Of a stretch of DNA of 64,000 nt, positions 1 through 7,632 are shown in pieces. How positions within the stretch are numbered: position 1 is the first letter of the stretch; every line of letters starts with the position of its first letter. The stretch comes from CAYVQZ01 sp964453435 (lineage in GTDB: Bacteria > Abyssobacteria > SURF-5). The DNA is taken from the NCBI GenBank assembly GCA_964453435.1, contig CAYVQZ010000014.1, positions 14,116 through 78,115 on the forward strand, in the 5' to 3' direction. Position numbers and translations under genes: made by a program. The notes beneath the pieces are model-generated. The model saw only the letters and a list, made by a program, of their open reading frames with translations, was not told the origin of the DNA and made no database searches.

Positions 1-1
1 T

Positions 2-382
2 TTTCGAGGCAAAGCCTGCATACTCTCTTCGGTGCCGTCACTGGATACACCCGTCTGCGATACGGAGACCCGAAAATTCAACGAGGAGGCGGAGAAGCTC
101 GGCGATAACGTCGCGGTTCTCACCATCAGCATGGACTTGCCATTTGCACAGAAACGCTGGTGCGCGGCTGCCGGAATAGAGAACGTGCAAACGTTGTCGG
201 ACCACCGCGACGCCTCATTCGGAACCGCTTATGGTGTGCTCATCAAGGAGCTTCGGCTTCTGGCGCGCGCGGTGTTCGTAATTGATCCAGAGGGCACGAT
301 CCAATATACCCAGCTCGTGCGGGAGGTCACGAATGAGCCGGACTATGAGGCGGTCCTGAACGCGGTCCGCAAACTTATTTAG
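2..382 (+). CDS. tpx: Thiol peroxidase (Tpx-type peroxiredoxin), 5' truncated by window edge
   Basis: Reduces peroxides using a catalytic cysteine, normally recharged by thioredoxin in the cytosol. The reading frame is open from base 2 and the residues before the first GTG (FRGK, then a hydrophobic strand) match the Tpx core, so the true start lies outside the window. The peroxidatic cysteine sits in TPVCDTET and the resolving cysteine in RWCAAAG, the two-cysteine arrangement of atypical 2-Cys Tpx enzymes. About 126 residues are visible against roughly 165 for the family. It is followed at 28 bases by rubredoxin, then a flavodiiron protein and rubrerythrin, so it probably heads or joins an oxidative-stress operon. 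Confidence 0.9.
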   Translation, partial: FRGKACILSSVPSLDTPVCDTETRKFNEEAEKLGDNVAVLTISMDLPFAQKRWCAAAGIENVQTLSDHRDASFGTAYGVLIKELRLLARAVFVIDPEGTIQYTQLVREVTNEPDYEAVLNAVRKLI

Positions 383-410
383 CTCGAAAAACCGAAGGAA
401 AGGGGGAAAC

Positions 411-620
411 ATGGCTACGCAGGAAGAAATGTGGCAGTGTCAGCAAGTGAATTGCGGGTATATTTACAACCCCGACAGGGGTGACAAAAAGGGGAAAATT
501 CCGAAGGGCACCCGATTCGAAGATTTGCCGCAGGACTGGAAATGTCCGTTGTGCGGAGCGGGCAAACATATGTTCCGACCATTGGCGGGAGCGGGTTCCG
601 TAGCGGAAGAAGGAATTTGA
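411..620 (+). CDS. Rubredoxin with C-x4-C first knuckle
   Basis: Small electron carrier with one Fe(Cys)4 centre. The four cysteines are C10, C15, C45 and C48. The second pair is the usual CPLCG knuckle, but the first pair has four residues between cysteines (C-QQVN-C) instead of two. Rubredoxins with such a widened first knuckle are known, but they are a minority. The aromatic core (W8, Y17, Y19, W43) is kept. The start ATG follows a purine-rich AAGGAAAGGGGG stretch. It lies directly upstream of a flavodiiron protein, for which rubredoxin is the usual electron donor, so a role in O2 or peroxide reduction is likely. Confidence 0.88.
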   Translation: MATQEEMWQCQQVNCGYIYNPDRGDKKGKIPKGTRFEDLPQDWKCPLCGAGKHMFRPLAGAGSVAEEGI

Positions 621-642
621 ATCAGAAGGAGGAACAGGACAG

Positions 643-831
643 ATGCCGGAAAATGCCGATACGACAGGAAATCTGAAATGGAAATGCAACGGCTGCGGCT
701 ACACTTTTCAGGCCGATACGCCACCGGACCAATGTCCGTCGTGCCGCGAAGACTGCGGGTTCGTCGATGTGACCTGCTACACGCCCGAGTGCGATTTCCG
801 GGGTTTTGACACGCGTCTTGGAAGAGATTGA
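643..831 (+). CDS. Small rubredoxin-like cysteine-rich protein
   Basis: A 62-residue protein with a rubredoxin-like C-x2-C pair of knuckles (C15, C18 and C31, C34) of the short type seen at the C terminus of rubrerythrins. A tail adds three more cysteines (C38, C45, C50). The extra cysteines could hold a second metal or form a disulfide; that is inference. It has a good AGGAGG-like ribosome site and is followed ten bases later by the flavodiiron protein, so it is probably a dedicated electron-transfer partner of that enzyme. Confidence 0.75.
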   Translation: MPENADTTGNLKWKCNGCGYTFQADTPPDQCPSCREDCGFVDVTCYTPECDFRGFDTRLGRD

Positions 832-841
832 GGTGAACGCC

Positions 842-2032
842 ATGAAACCGATAGAAGTTGTTAAAAACATTTTCTGGGTCGGAGCGGTCGATTGGAACAT
901 CCGCGATTTTCATGGATATGCGACGCATGAGGGAACGACATACAACGCATACCTCGTGATGGACGAAAAGATCGTCCTTGTCGACACGGTCAAGAAGGAA
1001 TTCACGGATGAAATGCTGAGCTGCATCAGCCAAGTTGTCGACCCCGGCAAAATCGATTTCGTGGTCAGCAATCATACCGAAATGGACCACTCGGGGGGTC
1101 TGCCGCGTTTGATGCACAGGATAGGAGCGGAAAAGCCTGTTTATTGCTCGCAGATGGGCATGAAGAATCTTCCGCTCCATTACCGGGAAAAGCTGAACTA
1201 CCAGCCCGTTGAAAACGGGCAGGAACTCAGCATTGGCAAGAGAACACTCGCGTTTCTCGAAACGAGGATGCTTCACTGGCCGGACAGCATGTTCACGTAT
1301 GTGAAAGAAGATAAGCTTCTTTTTTCAAGTGACGCCTTCGGACAGCATTATGCCGGTTTGGAACGGTTCGATGACAATCATGTGGCAGAAGCGATCATGC
1401 CTCATGCAAAAAAGTATTTTGCGAACATCCTGCTGCTGTATTCGCCGCTCATCTTGAAACTGGTTGAGCAGGTGACCCAGATGAACCTTGCGATAGACAT
1501 CATTTGTCCGGATCACGGAATCATCTGGCGCAAGAATCCGTCAAAGATCATTGAGGCATACGTCGAGTGGAGCAAGCAAAAGCCAAAGCGAAAAGCTATC
1601 GTGGTGTATGACACGATGTGGAAAAGCACCGGCGCCATGGCCAAGTCCATTGCGGCTTCCCTGGGCGAAGAGGGGGTGGATGCAAAGGTAATGCATCTAC
1701 GGTCATTTCATCGGAGCGATGTCATCACCGAGATTCTGGACGCGGGAGCGATTCTTGTCGGTTCGCCGACGCTCAATAACGGGCTTTTCCCAACCGTCAG
1801 CGATTTCCTGACATATATGAAGGGACTCAAGCCGCAGAACAAAATCGGCACCGCGTTCGGTTCATATGGCTGGAGCGGCGAAGCGGTAAAACTTATCAGC
1901 CGGAAACTCGAAGAGATGAAATTCAACCTTGTCGATGCGGGGCTCAATATTCGATATGTCCCTGACGAAAAAGGGCTGGAGGCCTGTCATCAACTCGGCA
2001 AGAAAGTGGCCGAGGCGTTACCCCCACAATGA
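842..2032 (+). CDS. Flavodiiron protein (FprA-type O2/NO reductase)
   Basis: Four-electron reduction of O2 to water (or NO to N2O) at a diiron site, with electrons passed by an FMN domain; cytosolic and typical of anaerobes. The N-terminal metallo-beta-lactamase-like domain carries all expected iron ligands: H78, E80, D82, H83 in NHTEMDH, H145 in HWPD, D164 in SSDAF and H225 in CPDHG. The flavodoxin domain runs from about residue 252 to 390, with the phosphate loop near YDTMWKSTG and the isoalloxazine loops GSPTLNNG and GSYGWSG. Length (396) is standard. I chose the ATG at 842 over one 36 bases upstream because GAGGTG lies eight bases before it. Rubredoxin genes upstream and rubrerythrin downstream complete an oxygen-defence operon. 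Confidence 0.95.
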   Translation: MKPIEVVKNIFWVGAVDWNIRDFHGYATHEGTTYNAYLVMDEKIVLVDTVKKEFTDEMLSCISQVVDPGKIDFVVSNHTEMDHSGGLPRLMHRIGAEKPVYCSQMGMKNLPLHYREKLNYQPVENGQELSIGKRTLAFLETRMLHWPDSMFTYVKEDKLLFSSDAFGQHYAGLERFDDNHVAEAIMPHAKKYFANILLLYSPLILKLVEQVTQMNLAIDIICPDHGIIWRKNPSKIIEAYVEWSKQKPKRKAIVVYDTMWKSTGAMAKSIAASLGEEGVDAKVMHLRSFHRSDVITEILDAGAILVGSPTLNNGLFPTVSDFLTYMKGLKPQNKIGTAFGSYGWSGEAVKLISRKLEEMKFNLVDAGLNIRYVPDEKGLEACHQLGKKVAEALPPQ

Positions 2033-2069
2033 GTTTTCGGATTTCTGTCATGGTTATGAGGAGACAGTG

Positions 2070-2684
2070 ATGGCCAAGAAATGGAAGTGCACCGTTTGCG
2101 GATACATCCACGAAGGAAACGGTCCTCCGGACAGATGCCCCGCTTGCAGCGCGAACAAATATCAGTTCATTTTATATGAGCCCTTGCCTTCCGTTCTCGA
2201 AAAAAGCCTGAGAGAGGCGTTCGCGGGAGAATCGAAAGCCCACGTACGAAACCTTGCATTTGCCGTCAAGGCGGACCAGGAGGAATTTGCCTCGATTGCG
2301 AGGCTGTTCCGGGCGGTTGCCGAGGCTGAACGCATTCATGCGGCCGAGTATCTCAAGTATTTCGAGGGAGTGATTGGAGATACTGAGGAGAACCTGCAAA
2401 CAGCATTTGAGAACGAAATCAAGGCGAACAGCGAAATTTATCCCCCGCTCATCAAACAGGCGTTCGAGCAAGGGAGGGAGGATGTGGCGTGGAGTTTCAG
2501 CCGGGCACGAGACGTCGAGCAACGGCACTCCGAGCTTTATAAAGAAGCGCTGAACGCCATGGTCACGGATGAGGACGTTGACTACCACGTTTGCGGGGTG
2601 TGCGGCTACGTGTTCACCGGAGAGCTGCCGGATGAGTGTCCCGTCTGCAAGGCGAAGAAATCAATTTTTGCACGGGTCGCGTGA
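2070..2684 (+). CDS. Rubrerythrin with rubredoxin domains at both ends
   Basis: Non-haem diiron peroxidase that detoxifies H2O2 in anaerobes. The ferritin-like four-helix domain spans about residues 40-165 with likely iron ligands E54, E87, H90, E114/E116, E150 and H153. There are two rubredoxin-type Fe(Cys)4 sites: C7/C10/C23/C26 at the N terminus and C175/C178/C190/C193 at the C terminus. Most rubrerythrins have only one, usually C-terminal, so this double architecture is unusual. The start ATG at 2070 has GAGGAG seven bases upstream; an open frame extends further upstream into fprA and is ignored. It is the last gene of the cassette before the convergent aspS. Confidence 0.92.
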   Translation: MAKKWKCTVCGYIHEGNGPPDRCPACSANKYQFILYEPLPSVLEKSLREAFAGESKAHVRNLAFAVKADQEEFASIARLFRAVAEAERIHAAEYLKYFEGVIGDTEENLQTAFENEIKANSEIYPPLIKQAFEQGREDVAWSFSRARDVEQRHSELYKEALNAMVTDEDVDYHVCGVCGYVFTGELPDECPVCKAKKSIFARVA

Positions 2685-2768
2685 TGCGTTCGGACAAAGA
2701 GCGTTTGCTCGGCGACAGTGCGAAAATGGGTCGGAACGAGCCGACGACGGGCCGCACTGCGCAACGCA

Positions 2769-4541
2769 CTATCCGAGATCCAGCTTGAGACCCAGTTCGC
2801 GAAGCTGCTTTGGGTCGACGGGCGCCGGCGCTCCCGTCATGGCGCACACGCCCTTCTGAGTTTTGGGGAACCCGATGACTTCGCGGATAGACGATGCCCC
2901 GCAGAGAAGCATGACGATGCGGTCAAATCCCATCGCGATACCGCCATGAGGCGGCGCGCCATAGGAAAGCGCATCGAGCAAGAATCCGAATTTCTCCTGG
3001 GCCTCGACCTCGCCAATGTTCAGCAGCGCAAAGACCTTCTTCTGAAGTTCGGGCTCGTGAATACGAATGCTCCCGCCCCCTATCTCGTTTCCGTTCAGGA
3101 CAAGGTCGTATGCTTGCGCACGGACCCGAAGAGGGTCGGTATCGAGCAGTATAATGTCCTCCGGCATCGGAGAGGTAAACGGGTGATGCTCTGACTCCAG
3201 ACGCTGTTCCTCGTCGTTGTATTGAAAGAGGGGAAAACCGAGAATCCAAGTAAACGCGAGCGTATCCTCGGGAATCAAGCGGAGTTCTCTGGCCAGTTTG
3301 AGGCGGAGATTGCCGAGCGCGTCGTGCACAACGCCAGGCTTATCTGCCACGAACAGTATGTAGTCGCCTTCTTGAGAGTTGAGGCGTTCGGCAACCGCCT
3401 GAAGCGCCGGCTTAGTGAAAAACTTTGCGATGGGCGAAGAGAGCCCCTCATGTGTGTGGTGCAGCCACGCCAATCCTTTTGCCCCGAAGATTTTCACATA
3501 ATCCACTAATTCATCCTGCCTGCTTCTCGGGAATTCCTTGATGCCGGGAACGCTGATTGCCTTGACGAGGCCGCCTTCTTCCACAGTTCCTTTGAACACC
3601 TTGAAATCGCTTTGGCTCATGATGTCGGAAACATCTCGCAACTCGATGCCAAAGCGGAGGTCGGGGGCATCCTTGCCGAAACGCGACACAGCCTCCTGGT
3701 ACGAGAGACGGGGCATCGGCATTGGGATTTCGAACCCGAGCGCGGCACGGTATATTTCGGTCATCATGCCCTCGGTTACCGCAATAATGTCTTCCCGTTG
3801 CGCAAAAGACATTTCGACATCGATTTGCGTGAACTCGAGCTGCCGGTCGGCGCGGAGGTCCTCGTCGCGGAAGCATTTTACGATCTGAAAATACTTGTCG
3901 ATGCCGGCGACCATTAGAATCTGTTTGAAGAGCTGAGGCGACTGGGGAAGCGCATAGAACCCGCCGCGGCTGAGGCGACTCGGGACCAGGAAGTCGCGAG
4001 CGCCTTCGGGCGTGCTCTTCGTCAGAAACGGGGTTTCGATTTCGAGGAACCCGAGTTTATCGAAATAATTTCGGACTGCGATCGCGGCTCTGTGCCGAAT
4101 GAAAAAGTTCCTCTGGAGCGATGGCCTTCGCAGGTCCAGATACCGATACCGAAGGCGGAGTTCTTCGCTTGCATCGGTCTCATCCTCGATGCCGAACGGC
4201 GGGGTCTCTGCCTGGTTGAGGATTTCGAGACGGTCAGCGAATACCTCGACCTCGCCGGTCGCAAGCTTGGGATTAACCGACTCTTCCGGCCGCAATTTCA
4301 CGACTCCGGTTATTGCGACCACGAACTCGTTGCGGATGCTCTGGGCAAGAGCGTGGGCGGTTGCGTCAACCTGAGGATTGAACACAACCTGAACAATCCC
4401 GGTGCGGTCGCGGAGGTCTACGAATATAAGGTTGCCGTGGTCACGCCGTTTTTGCACCCAACCTGCGAGTGTCACGGTGTTTTCGGCGTTCCTTTGTCCG
4501 AGTTCTCCGCAATAATCGGTTCGTTTGTAAGAAACGGTCAT
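2769..4541 (-). CDS. aspS: Aspartyl-tRNA synthetase, bacterial type
   Basis: Charges tRNA-Asp with aspartate. It has an N-terminal OB-fold anticodon-binding domain (about 20-105), class II motif 2 (FRDED then the QLEFTQ strand), the bacterial GAD insertion and motif 3 (GIAMGFDR). Length 590 is normal. Residue 35 is His in RRDHGNLIF, where strictly tRNA-Asp-specific bacterial enzymes usually have Leu. His here has been linked to relaxed enzymes that also charge tRNA-Asn, so an indirect Asn-tRNA route (GatCAB) is possible. It lies 39 bases after hisS and is probably co-transcribed with it. Confidence 0.97.
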   Translation of the reverse strand: MTVSYKRTDYCGELGQRNAENTVTLAGWVQKRRDHGNLIFVDLRDRTGIVQVVFNPQVDATAHALAQSIRNEFVVAITGVVKLRPEESVNPKLATGEVEVFADRLEILNQAETPPFGIEDETDASEELRLRYRYLDLRRPSLQRNFFIRHRAAIAVRNYFDKLGFLEIETPFLTKSTPEGARDFLVPSRLSRGGFYALPQSPQLFKQILMVAGIDKYFQIVKCFRDEDLRADRQLEFTQIDVEMSFAQREDIIAVTEGMMTEIYRAALGFEIPMPMPRLSYQEAVSRFGKDAPDLRFGIELRDVSDIMSQSDFKVFKGTVEEGGLVKAISVPGIKEFPRSRQDELVDYVKIFGAKGLAWLHHTHEGLSSPIAKFFTKPALQAVAERLNSQEGDYILFVADKPGVVHDALGNLRLKLARELRLIPEDTLAFTWILGFPLFQYNDEEQRLESEHHPFTSPMPEDIILLDTDPLRVRAQAYDLVLNGNEIGGGSIRIHEPELQKKVFALLNIGEVEAQEKFGFLLDALSYGAPPHGGIAMGFDRIVMLLCGASSIREVIGFPKTQKGVCAMTGAPAPVDPKQLRELGLKLDLG

Positions 4542-4580
4542 GCGCCACTCCGATCGGATAAATCAAGGCAGAAAAACCGA

Positions 4581-5846
4581 CTAATTTATGAGTTGAGATG
4601 GAAGGTCCTCGAAAGTCACAATCGATTCCTGTCCGCTGGTCATGTTGCGAATGCGGGCCGCCCCTTGAGCCAACTCTTCCTCGGCCAGAATAACAACGTA
4701 CCGGGCATTGAGTTTGTTAGCCAGTTTCATTTGCGCCTTGAGGCTGCGACCCCCATAGTCCATCTCCGCGAAAAGGCCCGCGTTCCTCAAACGGGCCGCC
4801 AGCAGCGCCGCTTCGCGCGAAGCCTCTTCGCCGACGGAGCAAATGAATGCATCCGGCGTTCTTGCCGGAGGCGCTGGCAGATTTTCTTTCTCCATGGCCA
4901 CGATGGTGGCCTCGATACCCAGGGAGAACCCGGTCGCCGGTGTCGGCGGGCCGCCGATCTGTTCAACGAGGTCGTCATACCTGCCGCCGCCACACACCGC
5001 GTTTCGCCCGCCGAGTGCGGGATGCTGAATCTCGAAGACCGTTCGGGTGTAATAATCCAATCCGCGAACGAGATGCGGATCAAGGACGCAGTCGATACCG
5101 GAGTGTTTCAAGAGGTCGAGGAGCATATCGAGATGAACTTTGCAGGCGTCACAGAGGCTCTGTTGTGTTGTTGGGGAACCGACTGCCAGCTTTTTGCAGT
5201 TTTCTACTTTGCAGTCAAGTATCCTGAGCGGATTCTTTTGCGCTCGTTCCCGACAATCGGGACACAGCATTGACGCTTTATCCCTGAAATACGTGCGCAG
5301 CGCTTCCGCGTATGCGGGCCTGTCGTCCGCACACCCGAGACTATTCAGACTAAGGTGGAGCTTCTGAAAGCCCATGGTTCGAAAAAATGTGTGTGACATC
5401 TCGATGATTTCGAAATCGACGAGCGGACTCGCCGAGCCAATGGCTTCGGCGCCTATCTGGTGGAATTGTCTGTTTCTTCCGGTCTGTGGTCGCTCGTATC
5501 GGAACATGGGACCGATGTAGTAATACTTCGAGAACGGTTGACGCGCATGGAGTTTGTGCTCGACATACGCTCTGACTACCGATGCCGTTCCTTCGGGCCG
5601 AAGTGTCAAGCTTCGATTTTTCCGGTCCGTAAAGGTATACATTTCCTTTGTGACAATGTCGGTCGTCTCGCCGATTCCCCGCGTGAACAGATGCGTTTCT
5701 TCAACGAGCGGCGTCCGTATTTCGGAATAGCCGTATCGCTCGAAAAGTCTGCGGGCGGTATCCTCAAGGTGGCGCCACCGGCCAATGCTGTCGGGCAGGA
5801 GATCATACATACCGCGCGGGGCTGAGATGTGAGGTTTGGCCTTCAC
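4581..5846 (-). CDS. hisS: Histidyl-tRNA synthetase
   Basis: Charges tRNA-His. It shows the class II HisRS core: RPEGTAS, the FRYERPQ motif 2 loop, LVRGLDYYTR and GGRYDDLV, and a C-terminal anticodon-binding domain ending near residue 421. I place the start at the GTG at 5846, giving VKAKPHISAPRGMYD, which matches the usual HisRS N terminus. This GTG overlaps the TGA stop of the upstream DUF1858 gene as GTGA, a strong sign of translational coupling. A longer open frame reaching 6119 runs through the DUF1858 gene in another frame and is not credible. Confidence 0.95.
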   Translation of the reverse strand: MKAKPHISAPRGMYDLLPDSIGRWRHLEDTARRLFERYGYSEIRTPLVEETHLFTRGIGETTDIVTKEMYTFTDRKNRSLTLRPEGTASVVRAYVEHKLHARQPFSKYYYIGPMFRYERPQTGRNRQFHQIGAEAIGSASPLVDFEIIEMSHTFFRTMGFQKLHLSLNSLGCADDRPAYAEALRTYFRDKASMLCPDCRERAQKNPLRILDCKVENCKKLAVGSPTTQQSLCDACKVHLDMLLDLLKHSGIDCVLDPHLVRGLDYYTRTVFEIQHPALGGRNAVCGGGRYDDLVEQIGGPPTPATGFSLGIEATIVAMEKENLPAPPARTPDAFICSVGEEASREAALLAARLRNAGLFAEMDYGGRSLKAQMKLANKLNARYVVILAEEELAQGAARIRNMTSGQESIVTFEDLPSQLIN

Positions 5847-6052
5847 TTTTTCTTGCGCGGGTTTGCAGCGCGATTGAGGTCCTGCACGAGGAGGTCGGGA
5901 TCGATCCCGTGCATTCTCGCGCCACGTTCCACAGTTTCTGCCGATGCGCCGCCGCATTTGACGCATGCCGGAATGTACCGGGCGAACACCGCCTTGCTCG
6001 AAGGATAATTCTTGAGCACATCGGCTATTTTCATTTCTTTGGTTATTTCCAT
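5843..6052 (-). CDS. DUF1858 domain small protein
   Basis: A 69-residue protein matching the DUF1858 family: an ITKEMKIADVL start, a mid-protein ACVKCGG cysteine pair (C30, C33), then ETVERGARMHGID. Members are often annotated as putative disulfide or hybrid-cluster associated proteins, but no function is firmly known. It is the first gene of a hisS-aspS operon and overlaps the hisS start by four bases. No strong ribosome site precedes the ATG at 6052; the ATG at residue 7 is an alternative. Confidence 0.8.
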   Translation of the reverse strand: MEITKEMKIADVLKNYPSSKAVFARYIPACVKCGGASAETVERGARMHGIDPDLLVQDLNRAANPRKKK

Positions 6053-6180
6053 AAAAGCAAAAAACACGCCCACAGGAGCATTTCGCAAACACCGCACTGC
6101 TCTCATACCTCTGCGACACCAGATTGGGGGCCGCAGCGTCTCCGCCGGGCGTGCAAGAAGATTACGGCGCTGGTCTGACC

Positions 6181-6202
6181 CCGTTTTGTGCTTGCAAAAC
6201 GG
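6181..6202. repeat. Perfect 8-bp inverted repeat between divergent operons
   Basis: CCGTTTTG, a six-base loop TGCTTG, then CAAAACGG. It lies in the 235-base space between the divergent DUF1858-hisS-aspS and rpmB transcripts. It could be an operator or a hairpin in the leader of either transcript. It has no T-run, so it is not a classic terminator. I saw no convincing -10/-35 pair nearby. Confidence 0.45.
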
Positions 6203-6287
6203 AGCAAAGTATGTTAGTCTGATGGATCGCTGACAGAGTATAGCATAAAGGTATCGGAAAAGTAAAGGTTGTTCTGGAGGTGAGCAA

Positions 6288-6479
6288 GTGGCCAGGATTT
6301 GTGATATATGCGGCAAGAAACCGATGGTCGGTTGCAACGTCAGTCACGCACACAATAAGACGAAGAGACGCTGGAAACCGAACCTGCACCAGACGAAGGC
6401 TTTGCATGGGGGAAGCGTACGAACGCTGCGCGTGTGCGCGAGTTGTCTGAAATCCGGAAAAGTGAAAAAGATGTCCTGA
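6288..6479 (+). CDS. rpmB: 50S ribosomal protein L28
   Basis: Structural protein of the large ribosomal subunit. The 63-residue sequence opens with ARICDICGKKP and contains the family's KTKRRWKPN stretch and a C-terminal VCASCLK. Four cysteines (C5, C8, C50, C53) form a zinc-ribbon pair, so this is the zinc-containing version. Start is GTG at 6288, with TGGAGGTGA seven bases upstream. Confidence 0.95.
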   Translation: MARICDICGKKPMVGCNVSHAHNKTKRRWKPNLHQTKALHGGSVRTLRVCASCLKSGKVKKMS

Positions 6480-6522
6480 TTTGGGCCGGTCGATTGACCC
6501 TCCGGTTTAAGGTCGGAATTGC

Positions 6523-6783
6523 GTGACTGTGTTTATCGGCAACCTTCTTATTGGTCTTCTTCAACTCTATTCTCTCCTCATTATAATTCGGGCTGTTCTC
6601 TCCTGGGTCGGCGCTGACCCGCGAAATCAGCTCGTCCGGGTGATTCATTCTCTAACCGACCCGGTTCTGGAACCTATACAAAGCGTAATCCCCCCCATCG
6701 GGGGTACCATAGACATCTCTCCGCTTGTCGCCCTTGTCTTCGTACAATTGCTGAAAGAAGTTATTATCCGGCTGTTCTGGTGA
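6523..6783 (+). CDS. YggT family integral membrane protein
   Basis: An 86-residue protein with two hydrophobic segments (about 5-28 and 62-84) around a conserved polar loop: SWVGADPRN, then LTDPVLEPIQSVIPPIGG and DISPLVAL. That loop is the YggT signature. The family is linked to cell-division, osmotic and membrane-protein functions, but the biochemistry is unknown. Start is GTG at 6523. It sits 43 bases after rpmB and could be co-transcribed. Confidence 0.85.
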   Translation: MTVFIGNLLIGLLQLYSLLIIIRAVLSWVGADPRNQLVRVIHSLTDPVLEPIQSVIPPIGGTIDISPLVALVFVQLLKEVIIRLFW

Positions 6784-6922
6784 CAGAGGAAAGCGCAGGA
6801 GTGTCACCATTCGATGATTGAAACCCTTGCTTCAGGATAGTTCACTTTGCGGCGCGCAACTCGGGCACATTCATGACCACCGTTACATTGCAACCGGCGG
6901 CGATTTCCGAAAGGGGGGTCAG

Positions 6923-7303
6923 ATGCTAACTTCGGCAACGGTTTACAACGGAGTGAATATCATTCTTGCGGCAACTTGTCTTGTAGCGCTAGTTCTTCTC
7001 TTCAGGTTCGTCCGGGACAAGAAAACCAGGTGGTTCCTGGCTGTGGCTTTTGTTCTCCTAATATTGACCAGCGGCATCTTTTCCGTGTCGCTTTCGATTT
7101 TCAAGTTGTCATCGGCGGCTTACACCGGGGAGGCCGTCGGACAGGTTGAGAAAGGAACGTTCGAGTGGGTTGACCGTTTCAAATACTATGCATTGGTCGG
7201 GAACATTCTGGAACTCATTTCGATCGGATTGTTGACAGTGGCGTGTAAGCGGCTGCTTTCCGTTCGAGTCGATGTTTCGGCAGAGGAAGGAGCGGCGCAA
7301 TGA
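6923..7303 (+). CDS. Small membrane protein of unknown function
   Basis: About 126 residues with three predicted membrane helices: near 9-26, 34-55 and 85-105. I do not recognise a family. The start ATG at 6923 has a GGGGGG ribosome site; an upstream in-frame extension to 6818 has no such support. Its stop overlaps the start of the next gene as ATGA, and the two proteins have similar size and helix layout, so they may form a heteromeric membrane complex. An OmpA-domain protein follows three bases after the second gene, hinting at an envelope role. Confidence 0.7.
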   Translation: MLTSATVYNGVNIILAATCLVALVLLFRFVRDKKTRWFLAVAFVLLILTSGIFSVSLSIFKLSSAAYTGEAVGQVEKGTFEWVDRFKYYALVGNILELISIGLLTVACKRLLSVRVDVSAEEGAAQ

Positions 7304-7629
7304 ATTATCTGGTTACCTTGATCATTGAGAACGGTTCCTATGCATTGATCTTCCTCCTCTGCATTTACTCTGCTTTTACAAGCTATCGAACATATACGAC
7401 GACAAAGGGAGCCGACCTCGCAGCGATCGGTTTTCTTTTGTATTCGATTTACGCGCTGCTTGCAATCGCCGGCCCCGGGTTCACCGGCAGCTATTTCCGC
7501 GATTTCTCCAAAGTCGGCAAGGTCGAGAGCGCAAGCCTGGTCTACTTCATAAGTTTCACCATGCGCTTAGGACTTATTCTCCTCGTAATCGGCTTGTTCC
7601 GCATCGGTCGAAACATAAAGGCATCATAA
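7300..7629 (+). CDS. Small membrane protein of unknown function, coupled to upstream gene
   Basis: A 109-residue protein with three hydrophobic helices (about 12-28, 40-58 and 82-101) and a loop around YFRDFSKVGKV. The start ATG lies inside the ATGA overlap with the preceding gene, which signals translational coupling. The family is not recognised. The next gene encodes an exported OmpA-domain protein, so these three may be one envelope operon. Confidence 0.7.
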   Translation: MNYLVTLIIENGSYALIFLLCIYSAFTSYRTYTTTKGADLAAIGFLLYSIYALLAIAGPGFTGSYFRDFSKVGKVESASLVYFISFTMRLGLILLVIGLFRIGRNIKAS

Positions 7630-7632
7630 GCC

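Noticed and set aside
4092..5273. 393-residue plus-strand open frame
   Set aside because: Antisense shadow of aspS and hisS, which are certain.
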